From: Rubrivivax sp.
GTDB lineage: Bacteria > Pseudomonadota > Gammaproteobacteria > Burkholderiales > Burkholderiaceae_C
Reading direction: 5' to 3'
NCBI GenBank assembly: GCA_027487905.1
Contig: JAIYCR010000058.1
Location: forward strand, 1-64,000
Length of the DNA: 64,000 nucleotides
The notes beneath the pieces are model-generated. The model saw nothing but the letters and a program-made list of their open reading frames with translations, was not told where the DNA came from and did not search any database. This document shows positions 42,797 to 54,148 of this stretch, in pieces; positions within the stretch are counted from its first letter, which is position 1, and each line of letters starts with the position of its first letter. A program made the translations under genes and the position numbers.

Positions 42797-42815
42797 GTAC
42801 GAACTGGTACGTTCG
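42797..42815. promoter_or_regulatory. Candidate TetR operator before the TRAP operon
   Basis: CGAAC-TGGTAC-GTTCG (42800-42815) is an inverted repeat in the 116-base gap between the TetR stop and the dctQ start. A similar GTAC-CGACCG-GTTC element overlaps the TetR start codon at 43540-43553. Both also resemble the GTAC-N6-GTAC pattern of region A, though their flanks differ. Confidence 0.45.
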
Positions 42816-42859
42816 GACAGTCTGAGGGCTTTCCCGGGGGTGCCGACGGCCTGCCGCGC

Positions 42860-43555
42860 TCAGCGCCGGCAGTAGCGGACGATCATCTCGATGATGCTGT
42901 CGCGTCGGGCGATCAGTTCGGCCGGGCGGTCCAGGTCGCGCTTGAAGATCAGGCCGAAGGTGTGGCGGTTGGCCACGTTGAACACCGACAGCGCGGAGAT
43001 CGACATGTGCAGGTCGATCGGGTCCAGCCCGGTGCGGAACACGCCCGCCTCGACCCCGCGCTGGTAGACGCGGCGCAGGCCCTCGATGGCCGGCACGTTC
43101 AGCCGCTCGATGGACGGGCTCTGCGCCAGGTACTGGCCGCGGTGCATGTTCTCGTTCATCACCAGGCGGATGAAGTCCGGGTTGGCGTACTGGTAGTCGA
43201 CGGTGAAGCCCACCAGGCGGCGCAGTGCGTCCTCGGGCGGCAGGTCGTCCAGGTGCAGGTCGGCCTCGATGGCGCGGATGCGCCGGTAGGCCTCCTCCAG
43301 CACGGCCACGTAGAGGCCTTCCTTGCTGCCGAAGTAGTAATAGATCATGCGCTTGCTGGTGCGCATGGCCTCGGCGATGTCGTCGATGCGCGCGCCCGCG
43401 AGACCCTTCTCCGAGAACTCCCGGGTGGCCACTTCCAGGATGTCGGCCATGGTGCGGGCCGGGTCGTGGGTGCGCGGTGCAGCCGCCGCGCGGGCGGGGC
43501 GCTCGGCAGCGGCTTCGGTCCCGTCAGGGGCTGCGGAATGTACCGACCGGTTCAT
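42860..43555 (-). CDS. TetR-family transcriptional regulator
   Basis: This 231-residue TetR protein has an unusually long 35-residue alanine/proline-rich N-terminal tail before the helix-turn-helix RIDDIAEAMRTSKRMIYYYF (about residues 56-75). The C-terminal helical ligand domain contains the EADLHLDDLPPEDALRRLV region. It precedes the TRAP/AroE operon in the same direction and probably represses it until the imported acid or a derivative binds. The next gene upstream belongs to another operon (livF), 79 bases away. Confidence 0.85.
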   Translation of the reverse strand: MNRSVHSAAPDGTEAAAERPARAAAAPRTHDPARTMADILEVATREFSEKGLAGARIDDIAEAMRTSKRMIYYYFGSKEGLYVAVLEEAYRRIRAIEADLHLDDLPPEDALRRLVGFTVDYQYANPDFIRLVMNENMHRGQYLAQSPSIERLNVPAIEGLRRVYQRGVEAGVFRTGLDPIDLHMSISALSVFNVANRHTFGLIFKRDLDRPAELIARRDSIIEMIVRYCRR

Positions 43556-43634
43556 TTCCGCAGTTTAGGCGCAGGCAAGCGCCCGGCGCGCGCCCTTCGC
43601 AGGGTGGGCGGGCAGCCTGCTGTCGCGCGCCGCC

Positions 43635-44390
43635 CTACACGCCCAGGTAGCCGGCGAGCGCCGGGCTGGCGGCCACGGCCTCCGACGGGCCTTGCAGCAC
43701 CGCGACGCCTTTTTGCAGCACCAGCGCGCGGTCGCTGCGGGCCAGCACCTTGCGGTAGTCGCGGTCGACGATGAGCGTGGCGATGCCGCTGGCGCGGATC
43801 TCGCCGATCACCCGCCAGATCTCGGCGACGATCAGCGGCGCCAGGCCTTCGGTGGCTTCGTCCAGGATGATGAGCTCGGGGTGCGTCATCAGCGCGCGGC
43901 CGATGGACAGCATCTGCTGCTCGCCGCCGGACAGCTGGTTGCCACCGTTGCCGATGCGCTCGCCCAGGCGCGGGAAGGTCTGCAGCACGCGGTCGAGCGT
44001 CCAGGTGTTGCGGCCGTCGCGCCCGGCGCGGGCGGCCATCAGCAGGTTCTCCCGCACCGTGAGGTTGGGGAAGATGCCCCGTCCCTCGGGCACATAGGCC
44101 ACGCCCAGGCGCGCCATCTCGTGGGGGCGGGCGCGCGACAGGTCACGGCCCATCAGGCGGATGCGTCCCTCGCGCTGCGTCACGTGGCCGAGCAGGGTGC
44201 GGATGAGCGTGCTCTTGCCCATGCCGTTGCGGCCCAGCAGCCCCACCGTCTCGCCGCGGCCGATGCTCAGGTCGACGCCGTGCAGGATGTGGCTGCTGGC
44301 ATACCAGGCGTGCACGCCGGTGGCCTCGAGCAGCACCTCGCCCGCGGGCGGGGCGGCCTCGATGGCCGTGGCAGGGGCTGCGGTGTCCAT
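43635..44390 (-). CDS. Branched-chain-type ABC ATP-binding protein LivF
   Basis: This 251-residue ATPase has Walker A GRNGMGKST near residue 55, signature LSGGEQQMLSIGRALM near 150, Walker B LIILDEATEGL near 172 and a switch region reading LIVDRDYRKV instead of the usual VEQ/VEH. It belongs to the benzoate-linked LivHMGF importer and is the last gene of the operon led by the benzoate-CoA ligase. It overlaps livG by one base. Confidence 0.87.
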   Translation of the reverse strand: MDTAAPATAIEAAPPAGEVLLEATGVHAWYASSHILHGVDLSIGRGETVGLLGRNGMGKSTLIRTLLGHVTQREGRIRLMGRDLSRARPHEMARLGVAYVPEGRGIFPNLTVRENLLMAARAGRDGRNTWTLDRVLQTFPRLGERIGNGGNQLSGGEQQMLSIGRALMTHPELIILDEATEGLAPLIVAEIWRVIGEIRASGIATLIVDRDYRKVLARSDRALVLQKGVAVLQGPSEAVAASPALAGYLGV

Positions 44391-45166
44391 CAATGTCCTC
44401 CGAGGTAGGCCGTCTGCACGTCGGCATTCGCACGCACCGCATCGGGCGTGTCCGAGGCGATCACCGAGCCGTTGACCATCACCGTGATGCGGTCGGCCAC
44501 GCGGAACACCGCGTCCATGTCGTGCTCGACCAGCAAGATGGCGTGGCCCGCGCGCAGTTCGTCCAGCAGGCTCAGCATGCGGTCGGTCTCGTCGGCGCCC
44601 ATGCCCGCCAGGGGCTCGTCCAGCAGCAGCACCTGCGGCTCGGTGGCCAGGCACATCGCGATCTCCAGCTGCCGCTTCTGGCCGTGGCTCAGGAGTCCCG
44701 CCGGCCGGTCCAGCGCATCGGAAAGACCGGCCCGCGCCGCGGCCTGCCGCGCGCGCGCCAGCGTGGCTTCATCGGCCGACGCGTCGCGCCACAGCGCCCA
44801 GGGCGTCTGTCTGCGGCTCTGCGCGCACAGGCGGCAGTTCTCCAGCACGGTGAAGCTCGGAAAGATGGTCGTGCGCTGGTAGCTGCGGCCCATGCCGCTG
44901 CGCGCTCGACGGGGCTGGGGCCAGGCGGTGACGTCCTGGCCCATCAGCTCCACACGCCCCTCGCTGGCGGGCACTTCGCCGGACAGCAGGTTGATCAGCG
45001 TGGACTTGCCCGCCCCGTTGGTGCCGATCACTGCGTGGATGGCCCCGCGCTCGAGCGCGAGCGACACGCGGTTCACGGCCACCAGCCCGCCCCAGCGGCG
45101 GGTCAGGCCTTCGCCCTTGAGCAGCACTTCGGATGACTTCACGGCGGCTTCCTCAGGCGGCTGCAT
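44390..45166 (-). CDS. Branched-chain-type ABC ATP-binding protein LivG
   Basis: This 258-residue ATPase has Walker A GTNGAGKST near residue 43, signature-type LLSHGQKRQLEIAMCL near 155, Walker B VLLLDEPLAGM near 176 and the switch histidine in LVEHDMDAVF. It is translated within the livM end (14-base overlap). It powers import through LivHM together with LivF. Confidence 0.87.
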   Translation of the reverse strand: MQPPEEAAVKSSEVLLKGEGLTRRWGGLVAVNRVSLALERGAIHAVIGTNGAGKSTLINLLSGEVPASEGRVELMGQDVTAWPQPRRARSGMGRSYQRTTIFPSFTVLENCRLCAQSRRQTPWALWRDASADEATLARARQAAARAGLSDALDRPAGLLSHGQKRQLEIAMCLATEPQVLLLDEPLAGMGADETDRMLSLLDELRAGHAILLVEHDMDAVFRVADRITVMVNGSVIASDTPDAVRANADVQTAYLGGH

Positions 45167-46199
45167 CGGGGGAGGCTTTCACGGCGGAGGGCTCAGTGCC
45201 GGGGTCGCCAACGCCACCGCCACCGCCACCGCCACCCGGCCGAGGCCCGGCCAGGCGCTCGCGCACCGCCGCCGGTATGCCCACCAGCCCCTTGGGCAGC
45301 AGCGCCACGCTCAGGATGATGGTGATGCCCAGGCCCAGGTGCCAGTGCTTGGCGAAGGCGCCGAAGATGGCCTCGCTCTTGAAGAACTCCTGCAGCAGCG
45401 CGAATGCGAAGGCACCGATCAGCGCCCCGCGCAGGTGGCCCAGGCCGCCGAGGATGATCATGATCAGCACCGCACCGGACAGGTGCCAGCTCATCAGCTC
45501 GGGGTTGACGAAGCCGTCCTTGACCGCGAAGAGGAAGCCCGCCAGCCCTGCCAGCCCGCCCGACAGCGTGAAGGCGGCCAGCTTGTAGGGATAGGTGGAA
45601 AAGCCCGTGGCCCGCATGCGCGCCTCGTTCACCCGGATGCCCGCCAGCGTGCGGCCGAAGGGCGAGCGCAGGATGACCGCCAGCAGCGCGAAGGTGAGCG
45701 CCAGGCAGGCGAGCGTGAAGCCGTAGAAGAAGCCCGCTCCGTCCAGCGGCTGCCCGCCCGGCAGCTCGGGCTTGAAGTAGAGGTAGATGCCGTCGGTGCC
45801 GCCGCCCAGCGGCGTGTCGTGCACCACGTAGTAGGCCATCTGCGAGAAGGCGAGCGTCACCATGATGAAGTACACGCCCTGGGTGCGCAGCGACAGCGAG
45901 CCCACCGCCAGCGCATAGACCGCCGCGGCCGCCACGCAGGCCGGCAGCAGCCACAGCACCGAGGCGGCCTGGGACTCGCCCGACAGCAGCACCGCCGCAT
46001 AGGCGCCGATGCCGAAGAAGGCGGCCTGGCCGAAGCACACCAGGCCCGTCTGCCCGACCAGCAGCTCCAGGCTCAGCGCGAAGATCGCGTAGATCATGAT
46101 CTTGGTGACGAGGTCGATGCCGTAGGCGCCGGCCATGAAGGGCCAGGCCGCCAGCGCCGCGAAGGCGGCCACGACGACGGCGAGCTTGCTGTGGTTCAC
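45153..46199 (-). CDS. Branched-chain-type ABC permease LivM
   Basis: This 348-residue membrane permease has about nine hydrophobic segments and the LivM loop GIRVNEARMRATGFSTYPYK near residue 200. The last 35 residues after VRERLAG are a flexible tail containing eight consecutive glycines, encoded by a GCCACC tandem repeat at 45213-45236. The tail is outside the conserved permease and may vary in length between strains. Confidence 0.86.
   Translation of the reverse strand: MNHSKLAVVVAAFAALAAWPFMAGAYGIDLVTKIMIYAIFALSLELLVGQTGLVCFGQAAFFGIGAYAAVLLSGESQAASVLWLLPACVAAAAVYALAVGSLSLRTQGVYFIMVTLAFSQMAYYVVHDTPLGGGTDGIYLYFKPELPGGQPLDGAGFFYGFTLACLALTFALLAVILRSPFGRTLAGIRVNEARMRATGFSTYPYKLAAFTLSGGLAGLAGFLFAVKDGFVNPELMSWHLSGAVLIMIILGGLGHLRGALIGAFAFALLQEFFKSEAIFGAFAKHWHLGLGITIILSVALLPKGLVGIPAAVRERLAGPRPGGGGGGGGVGDPGTEPSAVKASPDAAA
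45213..45236. repeat. GCCACC hexanucleotide tandem repeat in the livM 3' end
   Basis: Four perfect copies of GCCACC occur, read on the minus strand as the glycine run of LivM. Because the unit is six bases, copy-number change would alter the tail by two glycines without a frameshift. Confidence 0.6.
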
Positions 46200-46284
46200 G
46201 CGATCTGTCCCTCTGGGGAAACGGGGTCGTTCGATGGGTAGCGTCGGGCGGTGGTGGCGCGCTCAGCGCGTCGGGCGTGGTCCA

Positions 46285-47166
46285 TCACCCTGCCTTGAAG
46301 AGGCCCGCAGGCCGCCACAGCAGGATCAGCGCCATCAGCACATACACCAGCACGCCCGCGGCCTGCGGCACCAGCACCTTGCCGAAGGTGTCCACCACGC
46401 CGATGAGCAGCGCGGCCACCAGCGCCCCCTTGATCGATCCGATGCCGCCGATGACCACCACCACGAAGCAGATGATCAGCACCGACGCGCCCATGTTCGG
46501 ATAGACCGAGGACACGGGCGCGGCCACCATGCCCGCGAGCACCGCAATGGCCACTCCCGCGGCGAACACCACGCGGTAGAGGAACTGGATGTCCACGCCC
46601 AGGCTCTGCACCATTTCCCGGTTGGTGCTGCCCGCGCGGATCATCATGCCCAGCCGGGTGCGGGTGAAGACGAACCACATGCCCGCGGCCAGCAGCAGGC
46701 ACACGCCGGAGATGAAGAGCCGGTAGACCGGGTAGGTCATCACGTCCCCGAGCGGCAGCGTGCCCGCCAGCAGCGGGGGCGGGGCCACGCCGTGCACGTC
46801 GTCGCCCACCAGCAGGCTGCGCACCTCCTCGAACACGAGGATGAGGCCGTAGGTCATCAGCACCTGCTGCAGGTGCTCGCGCTCGTAGAGGAAGCTGAAG
46901 AACACCCACTCGAGCACATAGCCCAGCAGCACCGCCAGCACCACGCCGATGGCCAGCGTGGCGAAGAAGCCCCCGCCCAGCGTGCGCTCCACGATGGGTG
47001 CCAGCGCGAAGGCCATGTAGGCCCCGATCATGTAGAAGCTGCCGTGGGCCAGGTTGATCACGCCCATGATCCCGAAGATCAGCGTCAGGCCCGAGGCCAC
47101 GAGGAAGAGCAGCAGCCCGTACTGCAGCGCGTTCAGGCACTGGATCAGGAAGGTGGCGAAGTCCAT
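46285..47166 (-). CDS. Branched-chain-type ABC permease LivH
   Basis: This 293-residue membrane permease has about eight hydrophobic segments and the LivH signature GLTLIFGIMGVINLAHGSFYMIGAY near residues 25-48. The coupling segment AGSTNREMVQSLGVD lies near 178, and GGIGSIKGALVAALLIGV near 242. It lies 11 bases downstream of the hydrolase gene. No periplasmic binding protein accompanies this transporter in the window. Confidence 0.87.
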   Translation of the reverse strand: MDFATFLIQCLNALQYGLLLFLVASGLTLIFGIMGVINLAHGSFYMIGAYMAFALAPIVERTLGGGFFATLAIGVVLAVLLGYVLEWVFFSFLYEREHLQQVLMTYGLILVFEEVRSLLVGDDVHGVAPPPLLAGTLPLGDVMTYPVYRLFISGVCLLLAAGMWFVFTRTRLGMMIRAGSTNREMVQSLGVDIQFLYRVVFAAGVAIAVLAGMVAAPVSSVYPNMGASVLIICFVVVVIGGIGSIKGALVAALLIGVVDTFGKVLVPQAAGVLVYVLMALILLWRPAGLFKAG

Positions 47167-47177
47167 GCGGGGGTGCC

Positions 47178-47996
47178 TCAGCCGGCGGCTGTGGGTTGGC
47201 GGGACATGAAGCCCAGGCAGGCCTGGATCAGCGCTTCAGGCTGGTCGCGGTGCGGCGAATGGCCGCAGTCGCGCAGTTCGAGGGTCTCGGTGCCCGGCAG
47301 TCGTCGGGCGATGCCGCGGATCTGCTCGAGCGTGCCGTATTCGTCGTCCAGACCCTGGACGGCGAGCAACGGGCAGCGGATGGTGCCGATTTCCGCCTCG
47401 ATCGACCAGTGCCGGAAATCCTCACGCAGCCAGATGCGGTTCCAGCCCCAGAAGGCCGAGTCGGGGTCGTCGTGGTGGCGGGCCAGGCGGGTGCGCAGGT
47501 CGGTCTGCTCGTAGGCGACGCGGGTGGCCTCGATGCTGTGCACCGAGATCGGCTCGACCAGGATGTGCGGCGCCAGCACGATGGCACCGGCCACGCGTTC
47601 GGGGAAGGCCGCCGCGTGCAGCAGCGCAATGGAGCCGCCGTCGCTGTGGCCGAAGAGCCAGGGCGGCTGCGCCCGGGTGTCCACCTCCAGCGCCTGCAGC
47701 AGGGCTGGCAGCAGCTCGCGGGCCTGCCGGTGCATGAAGTCCGGGTTCCAGGCCTCGTCGGCCGGCCGCGGCGTGGAGCGCCCGTAGCCCGGCCGTGAAT
47801 AGACCAGGCCGCGACAGCGCAGCGCATCGCACAGGCGCTTGGGGAAATCGCGCCACATCGACACCGAGCCCAGGCCCTCGTGCAGGAAGACGATCAGCGG
47901 ACGCTCGCCCCGGTCTTCAGGTCCGGTGCCGATGAAGCAGTGCTCGATGCGGACGCTGCGCCCGTCCCACGGAAGTTCGATGAAGCGGCTGGGCAT
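47178..47996 (-). CDS. Alpha/beta hydrolase
   Basis: This 272-residue alpha/beta-hydrolase-fold protein has the oxyanion HEGLGSV near residue 39, the nucleophile elbow GHSDGGS near 116, an acid in GLDDEYG near 217 and the histidine in DCGHSPHRDQ near 246. It has no signal peptide. It sits between the benzoate-CoA ligase and the importer genes and could hydrolyse an ester to free benzoate or remove a stalled CoA thioester; either is inference. It is 15 bases from the ligase gene. Confidence 0.83.
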   Translation of the reverse strand: MPSRFIELPWDGRSVRIEHCFIGTGPEDRGERPLIVFLHEGLGSVSMWRDFPKRLCDALRCRGLVYSRPGYGRSTPRPADEAWNPDFMHRQARELLPALLQALEVDTRAQPPWLFGHSDGGSIALLHAAAFPERVAGAIVLAPHILVEPISVHSIEATRVAYEQTDLRTRLARHHDDPDSAFWGWNRIWLREDFRHWSIEAEIGTIRCPLLAVQGLDDEYGTLEQIRGIARRLPGTETLELRDCGHSPHRDQPEALIQACLGFMSRQPTAAG

Positions 47997-48011
47997 CGCT
48001 CGATGCGCCCT

Positions 48012-49601
<1,590 letters not shown>

Positions 49602-49686
49602 GGAGTCTCCGGGAGCCGTGTGGGGCCGCTGGCCAGGCCGGCTGCGAAGACGCATCGACTTGCCAGCCTCGGGAAGATGCACTATC

Positions 49687-49727
49687 GTGCGTGAAAGCAC
49701 TCTAGGTCCGGCGTCAGACCATGTCAA
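49687..49727 (-). promoter_or_regulatory. Promoter of the benzoate-CoA ligase operon with BoxR-like sites
   Basis: On the minus strand TTGACA (49727-49722) and TAGAGT (49704-49699) are 17 bases apart. Immediately downstream are GTGC-N6-GCAC (49700-49687) and a TGCA (49681-49678), matching the TGCA-type recognition known for BzdR/BoxR. The -35 lies over the first codons of boxR, so the two divergent genes share control DNA. Confidence 0.6.
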
Positions 49728-50686
49728 GCACTATATTGCAGCCCCCCGGGAAAGCCCCTGGTCCGGCTCCGGAGGGAAACGCCGGGCCGGAGGACGGCCA
49801 CGGCTCGGACGCCAAGAACCCCTTCCTCGTTGCCCTGGGCGAGCGGGTTCGAGCACTTCGTGCGCGCCGCGGCATGACCCGGCGCTCGCTGGCCACCGCG
49901 GCCGATGTCTCCGAGCGGCACCTCGCCAACCTCGAATACGGCATCGGCAACGCGTCCATCCTGGTGCTGCTGCAGGTGGCGCGCGCCCTGCACTGCACGC
50001 TGGCCGAGCTGCTCGGCGACGTCACCACGGCCAGCCCCGAGTGGCTGATGCTGCGCGAACTGCTCGAGGGCCGCGACGAGGCGACGCTGAACCGCGTGCG
50101 CGTGGCCGTGGGCGCGCTGCTGGGCGGCGCGGGCGATGGCGGCGGCAGCGGGCGACGCAGCCCGCGCGTGGCGCTCGTCGGCTTGCGCGGTGCGGGCAAG
50201 TCCACGCTGGGCGCCATGCTGGCCGAAGACCTGGGCTTTCCCTTCGTCGAGCTCAGCCGCGAGATCGAGAAGTTCGCGGGCTGCAGCATCAGCGAGATCC
50301 AGGCGCTGTATGGCCAGAACGCCTACCGGCGCTACGAGCGTCGCGCCCTGGAAGAGAGCATCCAGATCTACCCGGAGGCGGTCATCGCCACGCCGGGCGG
50401 CATCGTGTCGGACCCGGCGAACTTCAACCTGCTGCTGTCGCACTGCACCACCGTGTGGCTGAAGGCGGCGCCTGAGGACCACATGCAGCGCGTCATGGCC
50501 CAGGGCGACCTGCGCCCCATGGCCGCGAGCCGCGAGGCGATGGAAGACCTGAAGTCCATCCTGGCGGGGCGGGCGGCGTTCTACTCCAAGGCGGAGTTCG
50601 AGGTCGACACCAGCGCGCAGCCGCTGGAGGCCACCTTCGGCGCCCTGCGTGGCTTGATGCGCCGGGCCTTGGGCATGCCGGCGTGA
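49721..50686 (+). CDS. boxR: BoxR/BzdR-type benzoyl-CoA-responsive repressor
   Basis: This 321-residue regulator has an N-terminal XRE helix-turn-helix at about residues 40-100 (GMTRRSLATAADVSERHLAN). A linker follows, then a shikimate-kinase-like domain from about 148 with a P-loop at 154-162 (GLRGAGKST). This fusion defines BzdR/BoxR, which represses benzoate genes and is released by benzoyl-CoA; the kinase-like domain is the effector sensor. It is placed between the benzoate-CoA ligase and boxC, with TGCA-type operators on both sides. Confidence 0.94.
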   Translation: MSSTILQPPGKAPGPAPEGNAGPEDGHGSDAKNPFLVALGERVRALRARRGMTRRSLATAADVSERHLANLEYGIGNASILVLLQVARALHCTLAELLGDVTTASPEWLMLRELLEGRDEATLNRVRVAVGALLGGAGDGGGSGRRSPRVALVGLRGAGKSTLGAMLAEDLGFPFVELSREIEKFAGCSISEIQALYGQNAYRRYERRALEESIQIYPEAVIATPGGIVSDPANFNLLLSHCTTVWLKAAPEDHMQRVMAQGDLRPMAASREAMEDLKSILAGRAAFYSKAEFEVDTSAQPLEATFGALRGLMRRALGMPA

Positions 50687-50701
50687 GCTGCGGTCGCAAG
50701 A

Positions 50702-50754
50702 TGCATGAAAGTGCAGTTCATGCACTTGACAGCATTCTGGTGTTGCAAGATACT
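50702..50754 (+). promoter_or_regulatory. boxC promoter with triple TGCA operator
   Basis: TGCA occurs at 50702, 50712 and 50721. The first two form TGCA-N6-TGCA, and the last two lie in the perfect inverted repeat GTGCA-GTTCA-TGCAC (50711-50725). These directly abut a -35 TTGACA (50726-50731), with -10 GATACT (50749-50754) 17 bases away. BzdR in Azoarcus binds TGCA repeats of exactly this kind, so BoxR should block this promoter. Confidence 0.72.
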
Positions 50755-50810
50755 GCGTCACGCGGCGGCCATCCCGGGCGTTCGCAGCCCCGCCGCACAG
50801 GAGACCCCGC

Positions 50811-52469
50811 ATGACCGCCGATGTCCGTGTCGACTACCAGACCCACCCCAGCCAGTACCGCCACTGGAAGCTGAGCTTCGAGGGCCCCGTGGCCACGCTC
50901 GCCGCCGACTTCGACGAGAACGCGGGCCTGCGCCCCGGCTACAAGCTCAAGCTCAACAGCTACGACCTGGGCGTGGACATCGAGCTGAACGACGCCATCC
51001 AGCGCATCCGCTTCGAGCATCCCGAGGTGCGCACCGTGGTGCTCACCAGCGCCCGCGAGAAGGTGTTCTGCTCGGGCGCGAACATCTTCATGCTCGGCGT
51101 GTCCAGCCACGCCTGGAAGGTGAACTTCTGCAAGTTCACCAACGAGACGCGCAATGGCTTCGAGGACTCGTCGGCCCACAGCGGCCTGAAGTTCCTGGCC
51201 GCGGTCAACGGCGCCTGCGCAGGCGGCGGCTATGAACTGGCGCTCGCCTGCGACGAGATCCTGCTGGTGGACGACCGCTCCAGCGCGGTGAGCCTGCCCG
51301 AGGTGCCGCTGCTGGGCGTGCTGCCCGGCACGGGTGGCCTTACCCGCGTGACCGACAAGCGCCGCGTGCGCCACGACCTGGCCGACATCTTCTGCACCAC
51401 CACCGAGGGCATCCGCGGCCAGAAGGCCAAGGACTGGCGCCTGGTGGACGACATCGCCAAGCCCGCGCAGTTCGCCGCCCGCGTGCAGGAGCGCGCCCGC
51501 GAACTGGCCGCGCTGAGCGACCGCCCTGCCGACGCCAAGGGCGTGGCCCTCACCCCGCTCGATCGCCGCATTGAGGCCGACGCGCTCCACTACACCCACG
51601 TGTCGGTCGAGATCGACCGCGCCCGCCGCGTGGCCACCTTCACCGTGCGCGCGCCGCAGGGGCCGCAGCCCACCGACATCGCCGGCATCGAGGCCGCTGG
51701 CGCCGCCTGGTACCCGCTGGCCATGGCCCGCGAGCTGGAAGACGCCATCCTGTCCATGCGCACCAACGAACTGGACATCGGCACCTGGCTCATCCGCACC
51801 CAGGGCGACGCGTCGGCGGTGCTGGCGAGCGACGCCACGCTGCTGGCCCACCAGGGCCACTGGCTGGTGCGCGAGACGCTGGGGCTGATGCGCCGCACCT
51901 TCAGCCGCGTGGACGTGTCCTCGCGCAGCCTCTTCGCGCTGATCGACGAGGGCTCCTGCTTCGCCGGCAGCCTGCTCGAGCTCGCGTTGGCCTGCGACCG
52001 CAGCTACCACCTGGCCTTGCCCGACGACGAGGCCCGTGCCCCGAAGATCGCCGTGGGCGAGCTCAACTTCGGCCACTTCCCGATGGCCACCGGCCAGAGC
52101 CGGCTGCAGCGGCGCTTCTATGGCGAGGCGCCGGCGCTCGACGCGGTGCGTGCCCGGGCCGGCCAGCCGCTGGACGCGGACGCCGCCTTCGCGCTCGGTC
52201 TGGTGACGAGCAACCCGGACGACATCGACTGGGCCGACGAGACGCGCATCGCCATCGAGGAGCGCGTGTCCATGAGCCCCGATGCCCTCACCGGCATGGA
52301 AGCCAACCTGCGCTTCAACGGCCCGGAGAACATGTTCACCCGCGTCTTCGGCCGCCTGACCGCCTGGCAGAACTGGATCTTCCAGCGCCCGAACGCCGTG
52401 GGCGACAAGGGCGCGCTGAAGGTCTATGGCAAGGGCGACAGGGCCCAGTTCGACTGGAACCGGGTGTAA
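50811..52469 (+). CDS. boxC: 2,3-epoxybenzoyl-CoA dihydrolase (benzoyl-CoA dihydrodiol lyase)
   Basis: This 552-residue enzyme is built of two crotonase-like halves with BoxC signatures YRHWKLSFEGPVATLAAD near residue 17, EKVFCSGANIFMLG near 84 and ACAGGGYELALACDEI near 130. It opens the 2,3-epoxide of benzoyl-CoA hydrolytically, losing C2 as formate and giving 3,4-dehydroadipyl-CoA semialdehyde. An AGGAGA ribosome site precedes the ATG. The gene begins the box operon, and boxB follows after 88 bases. Confidence 0.96.
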   Translation: MTADVRVDYQTHPSQYRHWKLSFEGPVATLAADFDENAGLRPGYKLKLNSYDLGVDIELNDAIQRIRFEHPEVRTVVLTSAREKVFCSGANIFMLGVSSHAWKVNFCKFTNETRNGFEDSSAHSGLKFLAAVNGACAGGGYELALACDEILLVDDRSSAVSLPEVPLLGVLPGTGGLTRVTDKRRVRHDLADIFCTTTEGIRGQKAKDWRLVDDIAKPAQFAARVQERARELAALSDRPADAKGVALTPLDRRIEADALHYTHVSVEIDRARRVATFTVRAPQGPQPTDIAGIEAAGAAWYPLAMARELEDAILSMRTNELDIGTWLIRTQGDASAVLASDATLLAHQGHWLVRETLGLMRRTFSRVDVSSRSLFALIDEGSCFAGSLLELALACDRSYHLALPDDEARAPKIAVGELNFGHFPMATGQSRLQRRFYGEAPALDAVRARAGQPLDADAAFALGLVTSNPDDIDWADETRIAIEERVSMSPDALTGMEANLRFNGPENMFTRVFGRLTAWQNWIFQRPNAVGDKGALKVYGKGDRAQFDWNRV

Positions 52470-52557
52470 GCCAGCATTTTTGTTGTGCGGCGCGAACCGG
52501 GTGGCGCGCCGCAACCGGACTTCCTCCCCCGACGTTGAATTTCCCGGAGACCCCTTC

Positions 52558-53991
<1,434 letters not shown>

Positions 53992-53999
53992 CCCCCCCC

Positions 54000-54022
54000 G
54001 GAGCCGATCACAGATCGGCTCC
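54000..54022. terminator. Perfect stem-loop after boxB
   Basis: GGAGCCGATC-ACA-GATCGGCTCC is a ten-pair stem with a three-base loop, starting nine bases after the boxB stop. A second CCCCCC/GGGGGG stem follows at 54022-54034. No T-run follows, so it may attenuate or protect the mRNA inside the operon rather than end it. Confidence 0.5.
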
Positions 54023-54084
54023 CCCCCAGGGGGGCACCGCCAGCGGCCCAGCGGAGCTGGTTCCGCGGCGGTTGCTTGAGGGGC

Positions 54085-54148
54085 GCTGCGCCCGCTTTGC
54101 GGGCGTTCGCTTGAGAGATGCTGCGCCCGCTGATGCGGGCGTTCGCTT
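54085..54148. repeat. Two direct copies of a hairpin-forming 28-29 bp unit before boxA
   Basis: A unit beginning GCTGCGCCCGC and ending GCGGGCGTTCGCTT occurs at 54085-54112 and again at 54120-54148, with a period of 35. Each copy folds as CCCGC/GCGGG. It looks like a duplicated intergenic repeat; its effect on boxA expression is unknown. Confidence 0.6.

Noticed and set aside
42797-42810. GTAC-N6-GTAC before the TRAP operon as an eighth member of the region A regulon
   Set aside because: The centre and flanks differ, and a longer CGAAC/GTTCG symmetry with a neighbouring TetR gene explains it better.
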